Shown: positions 6,599 to 13,081 of the stretch, piece after piece
How the letters are laid out: every line of letters begins with the position of its first letter
Numbering within the stretch: position 1 is the first letter of the stretch
Assembly: GCA_021850345.1 (NCBI GenBank)
Contig: JAJZMN010000176.1
Location: forward strand, 1-13,214
DNA from: Actinomycetes bacterium
Lineage (GTDB): Bacteria; Actinomycetota; Acidimicrobiia; Acidimicrobiales; RAAP-2
Direction of reading: 5' to 3'
DNA: 13,214 nucleotides
Translations under genes and position numbers: made by a program
The notes under the pieces: model-generated
Told to the model about the DNA's origin: nothing
Database searches by the model: none
The model's input: the letters and a program-made list of their open reading frames with translations, nothing else

Positions 6599-7614
6599 GG
6601 GTGCCCGCCGACCCGGCCCCCTCCGTCGCGGGCGCGACGGAGGGCCGGGTCGGCGCGTCGCCGGTTGCGGCCGTCGACACCCATCATCACTACGTTCCGC
6701 CCGTGCTGCGCGAAGCCCTCGCCGCGCGCGCCGCACAAGACGCGGCGTTCGCCGCGCAGTTCGCGGCCGTCGTCGAGGTGTTCGCGTCCGCGCTCGACGA
6801 CGGCGACGGGCGCCTGGTCGAGATGGACGCCGCGGGCGTGGAGACGGCCGTCATCGCCGCACCGCCACCGGGCGCGGAGGTCGTCGCCGCTGCGCAGCGC
6901 CCAGCGTTCGCCCGCCGGGTGAACGAGGAGCTGCTCGCCCTCGCGCGGCGCCACCCGGGGCGCTTTCTCGTCTCGATGTGCCTGCCGCTGCCCAATGCGG
7001 CCGAGGCCGCGGCCGAGTGCGCTCGGCTCGGGGGCGAGCCGGAGGTGCGCGCCGTCTCGCTGTTCGCGCACCTCGACGGGCCGCCGCTCGACGCCCCCGA
7101 GATGGACGTGGTCTACGCGGCCTGCGCCGCGCGCCGGCTCGCTGTCCTGTTGCACCCCGGGATGGACCGCGTCTCCCCGCTCTTTTCGGACTGGCAGCTC
7201 GCGAGCGCTCTCGGGGCACCGCTGTCGACGACGCTCGCGGCGGTGCGCCTCGCGCTCTCGGGGACCCTCGACCGCCACGGCGCCCTGGACGTCGTCGTGC
7301 CGCACCTCGGTGGGATCGCCCCCTATCTCCTCCAGCGCCTCGAGGACCAGTCGAGCCCCGGAGGGGCCGAGCACGGACTCGGGCACTACTTCCGGGAGCG
7401 CTTCTTTCTCGACAGCTGCTCTTTTCATCCGCCGGCGCTGCTTTGCGCCGATGCCAGCGTCGGCGCGGCCCGGCTCCTGCTCGGGTCGGACTATCCCTTC
7501 CGCGGTCCCGTCGGTCGCGCCGTCGGGGACCTCGCGGTCCTCGCGGACGACGAGCGCCGCGCCGTGGCGCGGGGGAACGCGCAGCGGTGGTTCGGGTCCG
7601 ACAAACCCAGTTGA
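6595..7614 (+). CDS. Amidohydrolase 2 (ACMSD-like) family metal-dependent hydrolase/decarboxylase
   Basis: This 339-residue TIM-barrel enzyme belongs to the family (PF04909) of aminocarboxymuconate-semialdehyde decarboxylase, resorcylate decarboxylases and related hydrolases. The metal and catalytic residues are visible in order: H30 and H32 in VDTHHHYVPP, H187 in LLHPGMD, H237 in VVVPHLGGIAPYLLQRL, and D299 in LLGSDYPFRGP. A further conserved-type histidine is H278 in FFLDSCSFHPPAL. Members act on small aromatic or unsaturated carboxylates through a divalent metal, usually by non-oxidative decarboxylation and sometimes by C-C or C-N hydrolysis. The first 23 residues are a Pro/Ala/Gly-rich extension. 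ATG at 6595 overlaps the cupin stop and has GAGGAGG at 6578-6584. The substrate is unknown. The tight coupling to a bicupin suggests consecutive steps. Confidence 0.88.
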   Translation: MRVPADPAPSVAGATEGRVGASPVAAVDTHHHYVPPVLREALAARAAQDAAFAAQFAAVVEVFASALDDGDGRLVEMDAAGVETAVIAAPPPGAEVVAAAQRPAFARRVNEELLALARRHPGRFLVSMCLPLPNAAEAAAECARLGGEPEVRAVSLFAHLDGPPLDAPEMDVVYAACAARRLAVLLHPGMDRVSPLFSDWQLASALGAPLSTTLAAVRLALSGTLDRHGALDVVVPHLGGIAPYLLQRLEDQSSPGGAEHGLGHYFRERFFLDSCSFHPPALLCADASVGAARLLLGSDYPFRGPVGRAVGDLAVLADDERRAVARGNAQRWFGSDKPS

Positions 7615-7652
7615 CGCAACGCCATGTTGAGGGCGTGGGAGAGGAGGCAGTG

Positions 7653-8756
7653 ATGGGCGACCGCTTCGCGAGCATCCGCATCGCCGCGGTGCAGGCGGCA
7701 CCGGCGTTCTTGGACCGGGAGGGATCGATCGACAAGGCCTGCGCGCTGATCGAGGAGGCCGGCCGCCACGGCGCCGACATCGTGGGCTTCCCCGAGAACT
7801 TCGTCCCCGGCCATCCCGTCTGGTTCTACTACCACGCGGCGACGAGCACGGCGGCACAGCGCTTCAACCTCGAGCTGTTCAAGAACGCCGTCGAGGTGCC
7901 CTCGGGGGAGATCGACCGGGTCGCCCAGGCGGCGATGCGCGCCGGGGTGAACGTCGTGCTCGGGATGACCGAGCGCCGACCGAACACGACGGGGACGCTC
8001 TACAACACCCAGCTCTTCCTCGGCCGCGACGGGACGGTGCGCGGCCATCACCGCAAGCTCGTGCCGACCGTCGGTGAGCGGCTCGTGCACTGTCCGGGCG
8101 AGGCCGACCGCCAGGGCGCGGCGATCTTCGACGTGGGACCGGTGAGCGGGTTGATCTGCGGGGAGAACTCGAACCCGCTCGCGATCGCCGCGCTGTCGTG
8201 CGCGTACCCCTACGTGCACGTCGCGAGCTGGCCGAACCACTTCATCCCGGACTGGTGCGGGATGCAGGAGACCTCGCTGCTTGCCAGCCGGAACGTCGCG
8301 TACATGAACAAGTGCTACGTGATCAGCGCCTGCGGCACCAACAGCCCCGAGATGCTCGAGGCCCTGCCCCGGGACGATGCCGACCGCGCCTTCCTCGCCG
8401 ACCCGCGCACCTCGGGTGGCAGTGCCATCGTCGATCCGCTCGGGACGGTCGTCGCGGGACCGATCGACGGCGACCGGGAGGAGATCCTCTACGTCGACAC
8501 CGACCCCGACCTCATGCTGCGCGGCCGGATGGTCCACGACTTCGTCGGCCACTACAACCGGCCCGACATCTTCTCCCTCGAGGTGACGACCACCGCCCGC
8601 CCGATCGTGCGCTTCCGCGCGCCCGACGCGCCCGACGTCGCCCTGGCGCCGCCCGCCACAAGGCTCGGCGGCACCGGCGCGCCCGCAATCGGCGCCGAAC
8701 CGGCGACCTTGGCCGGCGGCAGCGCGGGCGTGCTGGCGGCCGCGTCGGAGACCTAG
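7653..8756 (+). CDS. Nitrilase-superfamily carbon-nitrogen hydrolase (CGEN-type)
   Basis: This 367-residue cytoplasmic enzyme has the nitrilase fold and the full Glu-Lys-Cys triad: E48 in [16 protein letters not shown]135 in [15 protein letters not shown], and C169 in [18 protein letters not shown]. The P.GHPxWFYY and KLVPTxxERLVH blocks place it in the nitrilase branch of the superfamily, which cleaves organic nitriles to the acid and ammonia or, in some members, to the amide. In textbook nitrilases Trp follows the catalytic Cys (CWEN); here it is Gly (CGEN). The last 50 or so residues are an Ala/Gly/Pro-rich tail unlikely to be part of the core. ATG at 7653 is chosen for the SD GGGAGAGGAGG (7637-7647), although in-frame GTG codons at 7635 and 7650 exist. 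It lies 38 bases after the amidohydrolase gene and is probably the last gene of the operon. The substrate is not deducible. Confidence 0.9.
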   Translation: MGDRFASIRIAAVQAAPAFLDREGSIDKACALIEEAGRHGADIVGFPENFVPGHPVWFYYHAATSTAAQRFNLELFKNAVEVPSGEIDRVAQAAMRAGVNVVLGMTERRPNTTGTLYNTQLFLGRDGTVRGHHRKLVPTVGERLVHCPGEADRQGAAIFDVGPVSGLICGENSNPLAIAALSCAYPYVHVASWPNHFIPDWCGMQETSLLASRNVAYMNKCYVISACGTNSPEMLEALPRDDADRAFLADPRTSGGSAIVDPLGTVVAGPIDGDREEILYVDTDPDLMLRGRMVHDFVGHYNRPDIFSLEVTTTARPIVRFRAPDAPDVALAPPATRLGGTGAPAIGAEPATLAGGSAGVLAAASET

Positions 8757-8757
8757 G

Positions 8758-8799
8758 CGCCCACGCGCCGGCCTCCCCGGGGCCGCGCGCTCCTGGGCG
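8758..8799 (+). terminator. Strong imperfect hairpin, probable operon terminator
   Basis: Two bases after the nitrilase stop, CGCCCA (8758-8763) pairs with TGGGCG (8794-8799), GCGC (8765-8768) with GCGC (8787-8790), and CGGCC (8769-8773) with GGCCG (8781-8785) around the loop TCCCCGG. That gives 15 base pairs with one bulged C (8786) and a small internal loop. There is no U-tract, so it is not a textbook intrinsic terminator, but tail-less hairpins directly after stop codons are common in high-GC actinobacteria. Confidence 0.5.
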
Positions 8800-8947
8800 T
8801 CGCCGGCTGCCGCTCCTGTTACCTGCCGGCCCGGACCGGGGCGTTCCGATGGCGCCACGCAATGCGCACGGCGGCGCGCGCCCGGCCGGGTCATCGGGGG
8901 AGGTGGGTACGCGCCGCGGGCCGGGAAAGACGCCGGTCTCGACCACC

Positions 8948-8953
8948 TATGCT
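8948..8953 (+). promoter_or_regulatory. Candidate -10 element for cysEK
   Basis: TATGCT fits the TANNNT -10 consensus that dominates actinobacterial promoters. The region 16-19 bases upstream (around GGGAAAGA, 8923-8930) has no TTGACA-like -35. The candidate is weak and rests on its position ahead of two structured leader elements. Confidence 0.25.
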
Positions 8954-9206
8954 CCTTGTCAGGCGGCCGGCAACGGCCCGTGGGACGCGCTCGCCGACGG
9001 TGGGGGCGCGCGAGGTGGTCCCTCGTATGCCGAGCGCACGGGCGTGTTCAGGCGGGGAGGGAGCCGGGGGAAGACGCGGCGACGCGGCGGCGTTGCCTCT
9101 ACTCCGGTGGCGCGCGCCACGCGCCGGCGCGGGTGGGCAGCGCCCGCACTGCGGCGGGGGACCGAACATCCCCCTGAGCGGCGCCGAAAAGGTGAGGAGA
9201 GCAGAG

Positions 9207-9869
9207 ATGCCAAGATCGACCAGCCAGTCCAGCGCTGGCCTTCTTTCGGGCGGCACGGCGCGCGCTCGTGGGCGCCGCCGTGCCGGTCTGCTCGAGGATC
9301 TCGACACGGCGTATCGGCGGGATCCCGCGCTGCGCGAGGGGAGCCGGCTCCAGGCCCTGCTCTATCCCGGTGTCCAGGCACTCGCGCTTCACCGCGTGTC
9401 CCACCGGCTCTGGCGCGGCGGGCACGCGGTGTCGGCGCGCGCCCTGTCCCAGCTCGCCCGCGCGCTCACCGGCATCGAGATCCACCCCGGGGCGCAGATC
9501 GGGCGACGCTGCTTCATCGACCACGGCGCCGGTGTCGTGATCGGCGAGACCGCCGTCATCGGCGACGACGTGACCATGTATCACGGGGTGACGCTCGGCG
9601 GGCGCGGCTGGTGGCGGGACCCCAAGGGGTCGTCACGCCACCCCTCGATCGGCGACGGGGTGACCCTTGGTGCCGGTGCGACCGTCATCGGCCCCGTCCG
9701 GATCGGGGACCGGGCGCGCATCGGGCCGCTGGCGCTCGTGCTCGCCGACGTGCCCGCCGGGGCGCACGTGCGCGCGCCCGTCGCCGAGGTCCACGCGCCC
9801 CGACCGGCCGACCCCCCGCGCGCGCTCCCCGGGGAGCACGCCCCCCTGACCAACGGAGAGGCCCGATGA
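9207..9869 (+). CDS. cysE: Serine O-acetyltransferase
   Basis: This 220-residue enzyme transfers acetyl from acetyl-CoA to L-serine to give O-acetylserine, the committed step of cysteine synthesis. A short helical N-terminal region (about 28-90, including [17 protein letters not shown]) precedes the left-handed parallel beta-helix of hexapeptide repeats starting at [11 protein letters not shown]. The catalytic histidine is H106 in [12 protein letters not shown]. Its acidic partner, fifteen residues earlier, is E91 where E. coli has Asp143; Glu is common in the short Gram-positive-type enzymes. The segment [18 protein letters not shown] is the expected acetyl-CoA and serine loop. ATG at 9207 has GGTGAGGAGA at 9191-9200. 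The first 27 residues are a Ser/Arg-rich extension of no evident function, so a later start cannot be excluded. It overlaps cysK by 4 bases. Confidence 0.92.
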   Translation: MPRSTSQSSAGLLSGGTARARGRRRAGLLEDLDTAYRRDPALREGSRLQALLYPGVQALALHRVSHRLWRGGHAVSARALSQLARALTGIEIHPGAQIGRRCFIDHGAGVVIGETAVIGDDVTMYHGVTLGGRGWWRDPKGSSRHPSIGDGVTLGAGATVIGPVRIGDRARIGPLALVLADVPAGAHVRAPVAEVHAPRPADPPRALPGEHAPLTNGEAR

Positions 9870-10795
9870 CGATCTACGCCGACGTGACCGCGCTGATCGG
9901 GCGCACCCCCCTCGTCGAACTCTCCCGCCTCACTCCCCCCGGCGGTGCGCGGGTGCTCGCGAAGCTGGAGCGCCAGAACCCGGGAGGCTCGGTGAAGGAC
10001 CGCATCGCGCTCGCGATGCTCGACGCGGCGGTCGCCGACGGGCGCCTCCGACCGGGCGGAACCTTCGTCGAGCCGACGAGCGGGAACACCGGTGTCGGGC
10101 TGGCGATGGTCGCCGCGGTGCGCGGTTTCCAGGCGGTGTTCACCATGCCCGAGACCATGAGCATCGAGCGGCGCCAGATCCTCGCCGCCTACGGTGCGCG
10201 CCTCGTGCTCACGCCGGGCGCCGAGGGCATGCGCGGCGCGCTCGGCGCGGCGCAGCGCCTCGCGGACGAGAACGGCTGGTTCCTGCCCGCCCAGTTCGAC
10301 AACCCGGCGAATCCGGCCGTGCACGAGGCGACCACGGGCGAGGAGATCTGGGCCGACACCGGCGGCAGCGTCGACACACTGGTCGCCGGTGTCGGGACCG
10401 GCGGGACGGTCACCGGCGCGGGACGCGCGCTGCGGCGGCACAACCCGGCGATCCGCCTTGTCGCGGTCGAGCCGGCCGAGTCTCCCGTGCTCTCGGGGGG
10501 CGCTCCGGGTCCGCACCGCATCCAGGGCCTGGGCGCGGGCTTCGTGCCGTCGGTGCTCGCGACCGAGCTGTACGACGAGGTGATCGGCGTGACCGCCGCG
10601 GACGCGGCGCACCACGCCCGGACGCTCGCGCGCCGAGAGGGGATCCTCGCGGGGATCTCGTCGGGCGCCGCGCTCGCCGCGGCGCTTGCGCTCGCCGCTC
10701 GCCCCGGCGCCGCCGGGACGACGGTCGTCGTCGTGCTGCCGGACACCGGCGAGCGCTATCTCAGCACCGGGCTGTTCGAGACGGGGGAGGCCTAA
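9866..10795 (+). CDS. cysK: Cysteine synthase A (O-acetylserine sulfhydrylase)
   Basis: This 309-residue PLP enzyme converts O-acetylserine and sulfide to cysteine and acetate. The N-terminus has [13 protein letters not shown]. The PLP-binding lysine is K44 in [11 protein letters not shown], followed by the substrate loop [14 protein letters not shown], the phosphate-binding loop [11 protein letters not shown] and the AGISSGAAL segment. It ends near [15 protein letters not shown], a CysK-type ending with the expected length. ATG at 9866 overlaps the cysE stop (ATGA). The two genes form a compact cysteine-synthesis unit, and in many bacteria the products assemble into the cysteine synthase complex. 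Some homologues also make beta-cyanoalanine from cyanide, but nothing in this sequence singles that out. The frame is open far upstream of the ATG, but that part overlaps the nitrilase gene and cysE and is not coding. Confidence 0.95.
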   Translation: MTIYADVTALIGRTPLVELSRLTPPGGARVLAKLERQNPGGSVKDRIALAMLDAAVADGRLRPGGTFVEPTSGNTGVGLAMVAAVRGFQAVFTMPETMSIERRQILAAYGARLVLTPGAEGMRGALGAAQRLADENGWFLPAQFDNPANPAVHEATTGEEIWADTGGSVDTLVAGVGTGGTVTGAGRALRRHNPAIRLVAVEPAESPVLSGGAPGPHRIQGLGAGFVPSVLATELYDEVIGVTAADAAHHARTLARREGILAGISSGAALAAALALAARPGAAGTTVVVVLPDTGERYLSTGLFETGEA

Positions 10796-11159
10796 CCGCC
10801 GGGTCCGCTGCTCCACGCCCGCGGCCCGGCTGCGGGCACCGGCCATCGGCTCAGCGCCGCGGCGGTGCCGGCCGGCGTCCTTTGAAGCGGGGTGGCGCCT
10901 CGGGCGCGAGCGCGCGGTCAAGGTGCGCGCCGAGCCGGGCGCGGCGCGCGCGTCGCCACAAGCGGTTTGTCCGGTGGTGTGCGAGTCGACCGATGCGCGC
11001 GAAGAGGGGTCGAACGTCCCTATCGCGCCCGGAGGAGGCGTCAATAGCGTGGCCTCAGGTCGGCTACGTGAGGGGACGCGACGATGCGCTCGCTGCCGCT
11101 TGGGAAGGGATGCGGACGATGAGCGGACGTCGCGCGAAGGCCGTGGCGGGGGTGCAGCG
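10796..11159 (+). other. Non-coding region between cysK and the hemerythrin-like gene
   Basis: These 364 bases hold no gene I can defend. Third-position GC in the frame leading into the next gene (about 11049-11159) is clearly lower than after 11160, arguing against an N-terminal extension. The region includes the hairpins after cysK and a perfect-looking Shine-Dalgarno GGAGGAGG at 11031-11038 placed ten bases before an in-frame GTG at 11049. That start would add 37 residues including a CxxC. A short open frame ending at 11163 overlaps the next start but looks spurious. Confidence 0.4.
10817..10869 (+). terminator. Hairpins after cysK, possible terminator
   Basis: GCCCGC (10817-10822) pairs with GCGGGC (10832-10837) over 9 bases. 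Overlapping it, GGCACCG (10835-10841) pairs with CGGTGCC (10863-10869) over a longer loop. The second helix is followed about 10 bases later by a short TTT. Both structures are plausible and cannot coexist. I see no clear U-tract. Confidence 0.25.
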
Positions 11160-12569
11160 GTGAACCTGCGCGTGGCGGCGCGGCTGCCCGGGCCACCCGC
11201 GGCCGACGGACCTGCGGCGCCCGAGACGGACGCCACCGTCTCGGCGGTTCTCCAAAGCTACGACCACGAGGTCGAGGAGTCGTTGCGCCAGGCGACCGGG
11301 GCCCAAGGAGGCCTCGAGCGCGTGCGGGCACTGCACAACGGCGTCCGCCCCGCCGTCGTCATCCACGACGCGGTGGTCTTTGGGACCCTGTGCCCTCTCA
11401 TCGACCGGCTCCCGGGCGGGCACGACCTGGCGGCGCAGTTGCGGCGCGGCTGCGAGGAGCGTGCGGAGCTGCTCGCCCGTTTCGACGCAGTCAGCCGAAA
11501 CGTCGCGGCGCACAACGTCTACCCGGTCTCCGGCGATGAGGTCGAGGCGGTGCTCGCCGGCCTCGCGGCGAGCTTTGCCGCCCACGCCCGCGCGGAGACG
11601 AGCCGGCTCGGGGAGATCGTCGAGGCGGCCGCGAGCCGCGGCGACCGCGCCGGTCTCCTCCAGGCGCTCGGCGCCCAGGCGCGTCGCGCACCGACTCGGC
11701 GCTCGCTCGCCGGTCTGCGTTGGCGGTCGCGCGGCTTCCTCGCGCTCTACCGCTTCCTCGACCACCTCGCCGACTGGAGCGACACGCACTGGAACTGGAA
11801 CGCGGTTTCGCCCACGACGGCGTCGCCACGAGCCGAGCTCGTGCGCGCGCTGCAGGACCTGGCCGGCGTCGCGGGCCTCACGGTGCGCGAGGTGATCGAG
11901 GGATGGGACCGCGCGGTAGGTGCGCTCATCGGGGAGCTGGGCGCCGCCCGCGCCGGCGCGGCGAGGGCCGCGGCCGCGGCGCGCGTCGTCGCGGGAATTG
12001 CGATCCACGACTCGGTGACCGGTGGCGTGATCTGCCCGCTGCTCGAAAGGGTCGGCGGGGGTGAGGTGGCGGTCCAGCGGATCCGCTGGGGTCTGCACGA
12101 ACGCGCGGCGCTCCAGGCGCAGTGGCAGGGACTCGTCGAGGGGATTCCGCCGGACGACCTCTACCGACGCGCGGGCGAGAAGGCGGACGCGCTGCTCGCC
12201 GAGCTGATCGAGAACTTCGACCAGCACACCGAGGCCCAGGCCGCCGAGCTCGCGACGCTTCTCGCTCCGCTGCCGGCCGCAAGCTACCGGACACGCAATG
12301 CGCCGCTCGAGGACATGATGTGGCCCTGGCACGGCGAGGGGCCCGCCCTCCTCGCCCTGCACATGGCCGTGTGGGCCGAGTCGGCGGCGACACGCGCGCA
12401 TCCGGCGGTGCAGCGGCACCCGACGAGCCGCGTGCTCCGCTCCTTCTACTACGCCGTCGACCAGTTCCACGACCGCTGGGCCGAGACGTGGCTCGAGAGC
12501 TGGTTCTTCCCCACGCTTCCCCAGCGGCCGCTCTCGCGCCCGGCGGCGCACGGGCACGACGCGCCCTGA
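11160..12569 (+). CDS. Tandem two-module hemerythrin-like (HHE) domain protein
   Basis: This 469-residue soluble, helical protein has no signal peptide or membrane segment. Two related modules repeat with a 214-215-residue offset: D35/D250, IHDAVVFGTLCPLI (H69) against IHDSVTGGVICPLL (H283), EERAEL (E99) against HERAAL (H313), and H142 in FAAHARAET against H356 in FDQHTEAQ. The order fits the HHE cation-binding four-helix bundle, whose members bind a diiron site that handles O2, NO or iron, or only bind iron. Module 1 has H36, H69, H142 and E146 but Glu for the helix-C histidine. Module 2 has H283, H313 and H356 but Arg for the helix-A histidine and Q360 for E146. Trp-rich stretches follow each module (WSDTHWNWN near 206-214; RWAETWLESWFF near 439-450). 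GTG at 11160 has GGGGGTG five bases upstream; GTG 11049 is an alternative. The function is not known. Confidence 0.7.
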   Translation: MNLRVAARLPGPPAADGPAAPETDATVSAVLQSYDHEVEESLRQATGAQGGLERVRALHNGVRPAVVIHDAVVFGTLCPLIDRLPGGHDLAAQLRRGCEERAELLARFDAVSRNVAAHNVYPVSGDEVEAVLAGLAASFAAHARAETSRLGEIVEAAASRGDRAGLLQALGAQARRAPTRRSLAGLRWRSRGFLALYRFLDHLADWSDTHWNWNAVSPTTASPRAELVRALQDLAGVAGLTVREVIEGWDRAVGALIGELGAARAGAARAAAAARVVAGIAIHDSVTGGVICPLLERVGGGEVAVQRIRWGLHERAALQAQWQGLVEGIPPDDLYRRAGEKADALLAELIENFDQHTEAQAAELATLLAPLPAASYRTRNAPLEDMMWPWHGEGPALLALHMAVWAESAATRAHPAVQRHPTSRVLRSFYYAVDQFHDRWAETWLESWFFPTLPQRPLSRPAAHGHDAP

Positions 12570-13081
12570 CCGGGCCGCGGCCGGGCCGCACGCCACCGGG
12601 GGGACGCCGTGGTCTGCCACTGACCGCCCGCGGCCACGCGTCGGCGACGGGAACGACCGGCGGGCCGCTGCGGCCGAGCGCCGGGCGCTAGGTTCTCGCC
12701 CATCGCGGGTCCATGGGCCACCGGACGAGAGCTGCGGCGCGCCACGCCGGCGCGTCCTGCAGCACGCGGCCAGGGGGAAGGTCGACGCCGGATGGATGTC
12801 CGAGGAGCCCGGTCACCGCGGCGGCCGCGTCGAAGCGCGACCTTCCGACCCGTCGTCCTGCTCCCCGACAGAGAGGGGACCCCACCCGCCGCGGTCGCGC
12901 ACCGCGAGGGGCCGGATCGGGCAGCCTTCCCGTGCGAGCGCGTTCGGTCGTGGCGCGCTCGGCGGGGTGCGCACCGCCCGGGGTGCGCCCGGCGGATCGA
13001 CGCGGCCCGCGCCCGGGGCGACGAGGGCCCGCTCCTGGGGCGCGGCCGGAGTCGAGGCGACCGCGAACCGGTGGCCGCCAC
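12570..13081 (+). promoter_or_regulatory. Non-coding, repeat-rich region before the partial phosphate permease gene
   Basis: I find no convincing gene in these 512 bases on either strand; open frames are Arg/Pro/Gly-rich and lack codon bias. Visible structure includes a 9-base direct repeat CCGGGCCGC at 12570-12578 and 12581-12589 directly after the stop, and nested inverted repeats. In the latter CGCCCG at 12625-12630 pairs with CGGGCG at 12682-12687, and CGGCC at 12631-12635 pairs with GGCCG at 12672-12676. A TAGGTT -10-like box follows at 12689-12694 with no clear -35, then a palindrome and direct repeat at 12963-12988. These are candidate termination and promoter signals only. Confidence 0.35.
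12963..12988. repeat. 10-base direct repeat with embedded palindrome
   Basis: CGGGGTGCGC occurs at 12963-12972 and again at 12979-12988, a period of 16 bases. The first copy overlaps the perfect 10-base palindrome GGTGCGCACC (12966-12975). It lies about 95 bases upstream of the GTG at 13082, a reasonable place for a regulator site, but the surrounding DNA is so GC-rich that chance is possible. Confidence 0.3.

Larger units (their letters stand above)
8757..9206 (+). promoter_or_regulatory. Non-coding region between the nitrilase gene and cysE
   Basis: I find no convincing gene in these 450 bases; frames that stay open lack the codon bias of the neighbours and encode Arg-rich, featureless peptides. 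It contains the hairpin after the nitrilase gene (8758-8799), a TATGCT -10-like box at 8948-8953 without a clear -35, a GGCCG-GCAA-CGGCC hairpin with a GNRA-type loop at 8965-8978, and a GGGGGA/TCCCCC hairpin at 9156-9174. It ends with the cysE ribosome-binding site at 9191-9200. If transcription begins just after 8953, cysEK would have a structured leader of roughly 245 nucleotides. I could not match it to a known T-box, SAM or other riboswitch pattern. Confidence 0.4.

Noticed and set aside
8198..9865. Long in-frame extension upstream of cysK
   Set aside because: It overlaps the nitrilase gene and cysE in other frames and encodes Arg/Gly/Pro-rich filler. The CysK N-terminus starts normally at 9866.
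11049..11159. Upstream GTG start for the hemerythrin-like gene behind GGAGGAGG
   Set aside because: Attractive ribosome-binding site, but third-position GC over these 37 codons is only about 60 percent by hand count, well below the body of the gene. The added residues (including CARC) look non-homologous. Kept only as an alternative.
10882..11163. 93-codon frame ending in a 4-base overlap with the hemerythrin-like gene
   Set aside because: The product is Arg/Ala-rich with no motif and codon use is unlike the neighbours. The TGA overlap is expected by chance for a GTGA start.
12570..12589. CCGGGCCGC direct repeat after the hemerythrin-like gene as a mobile-element scar
   Set aside because: Nine bases with an 11-base period in very GC-rich DNA is weak, and no element or second boundary is visible.
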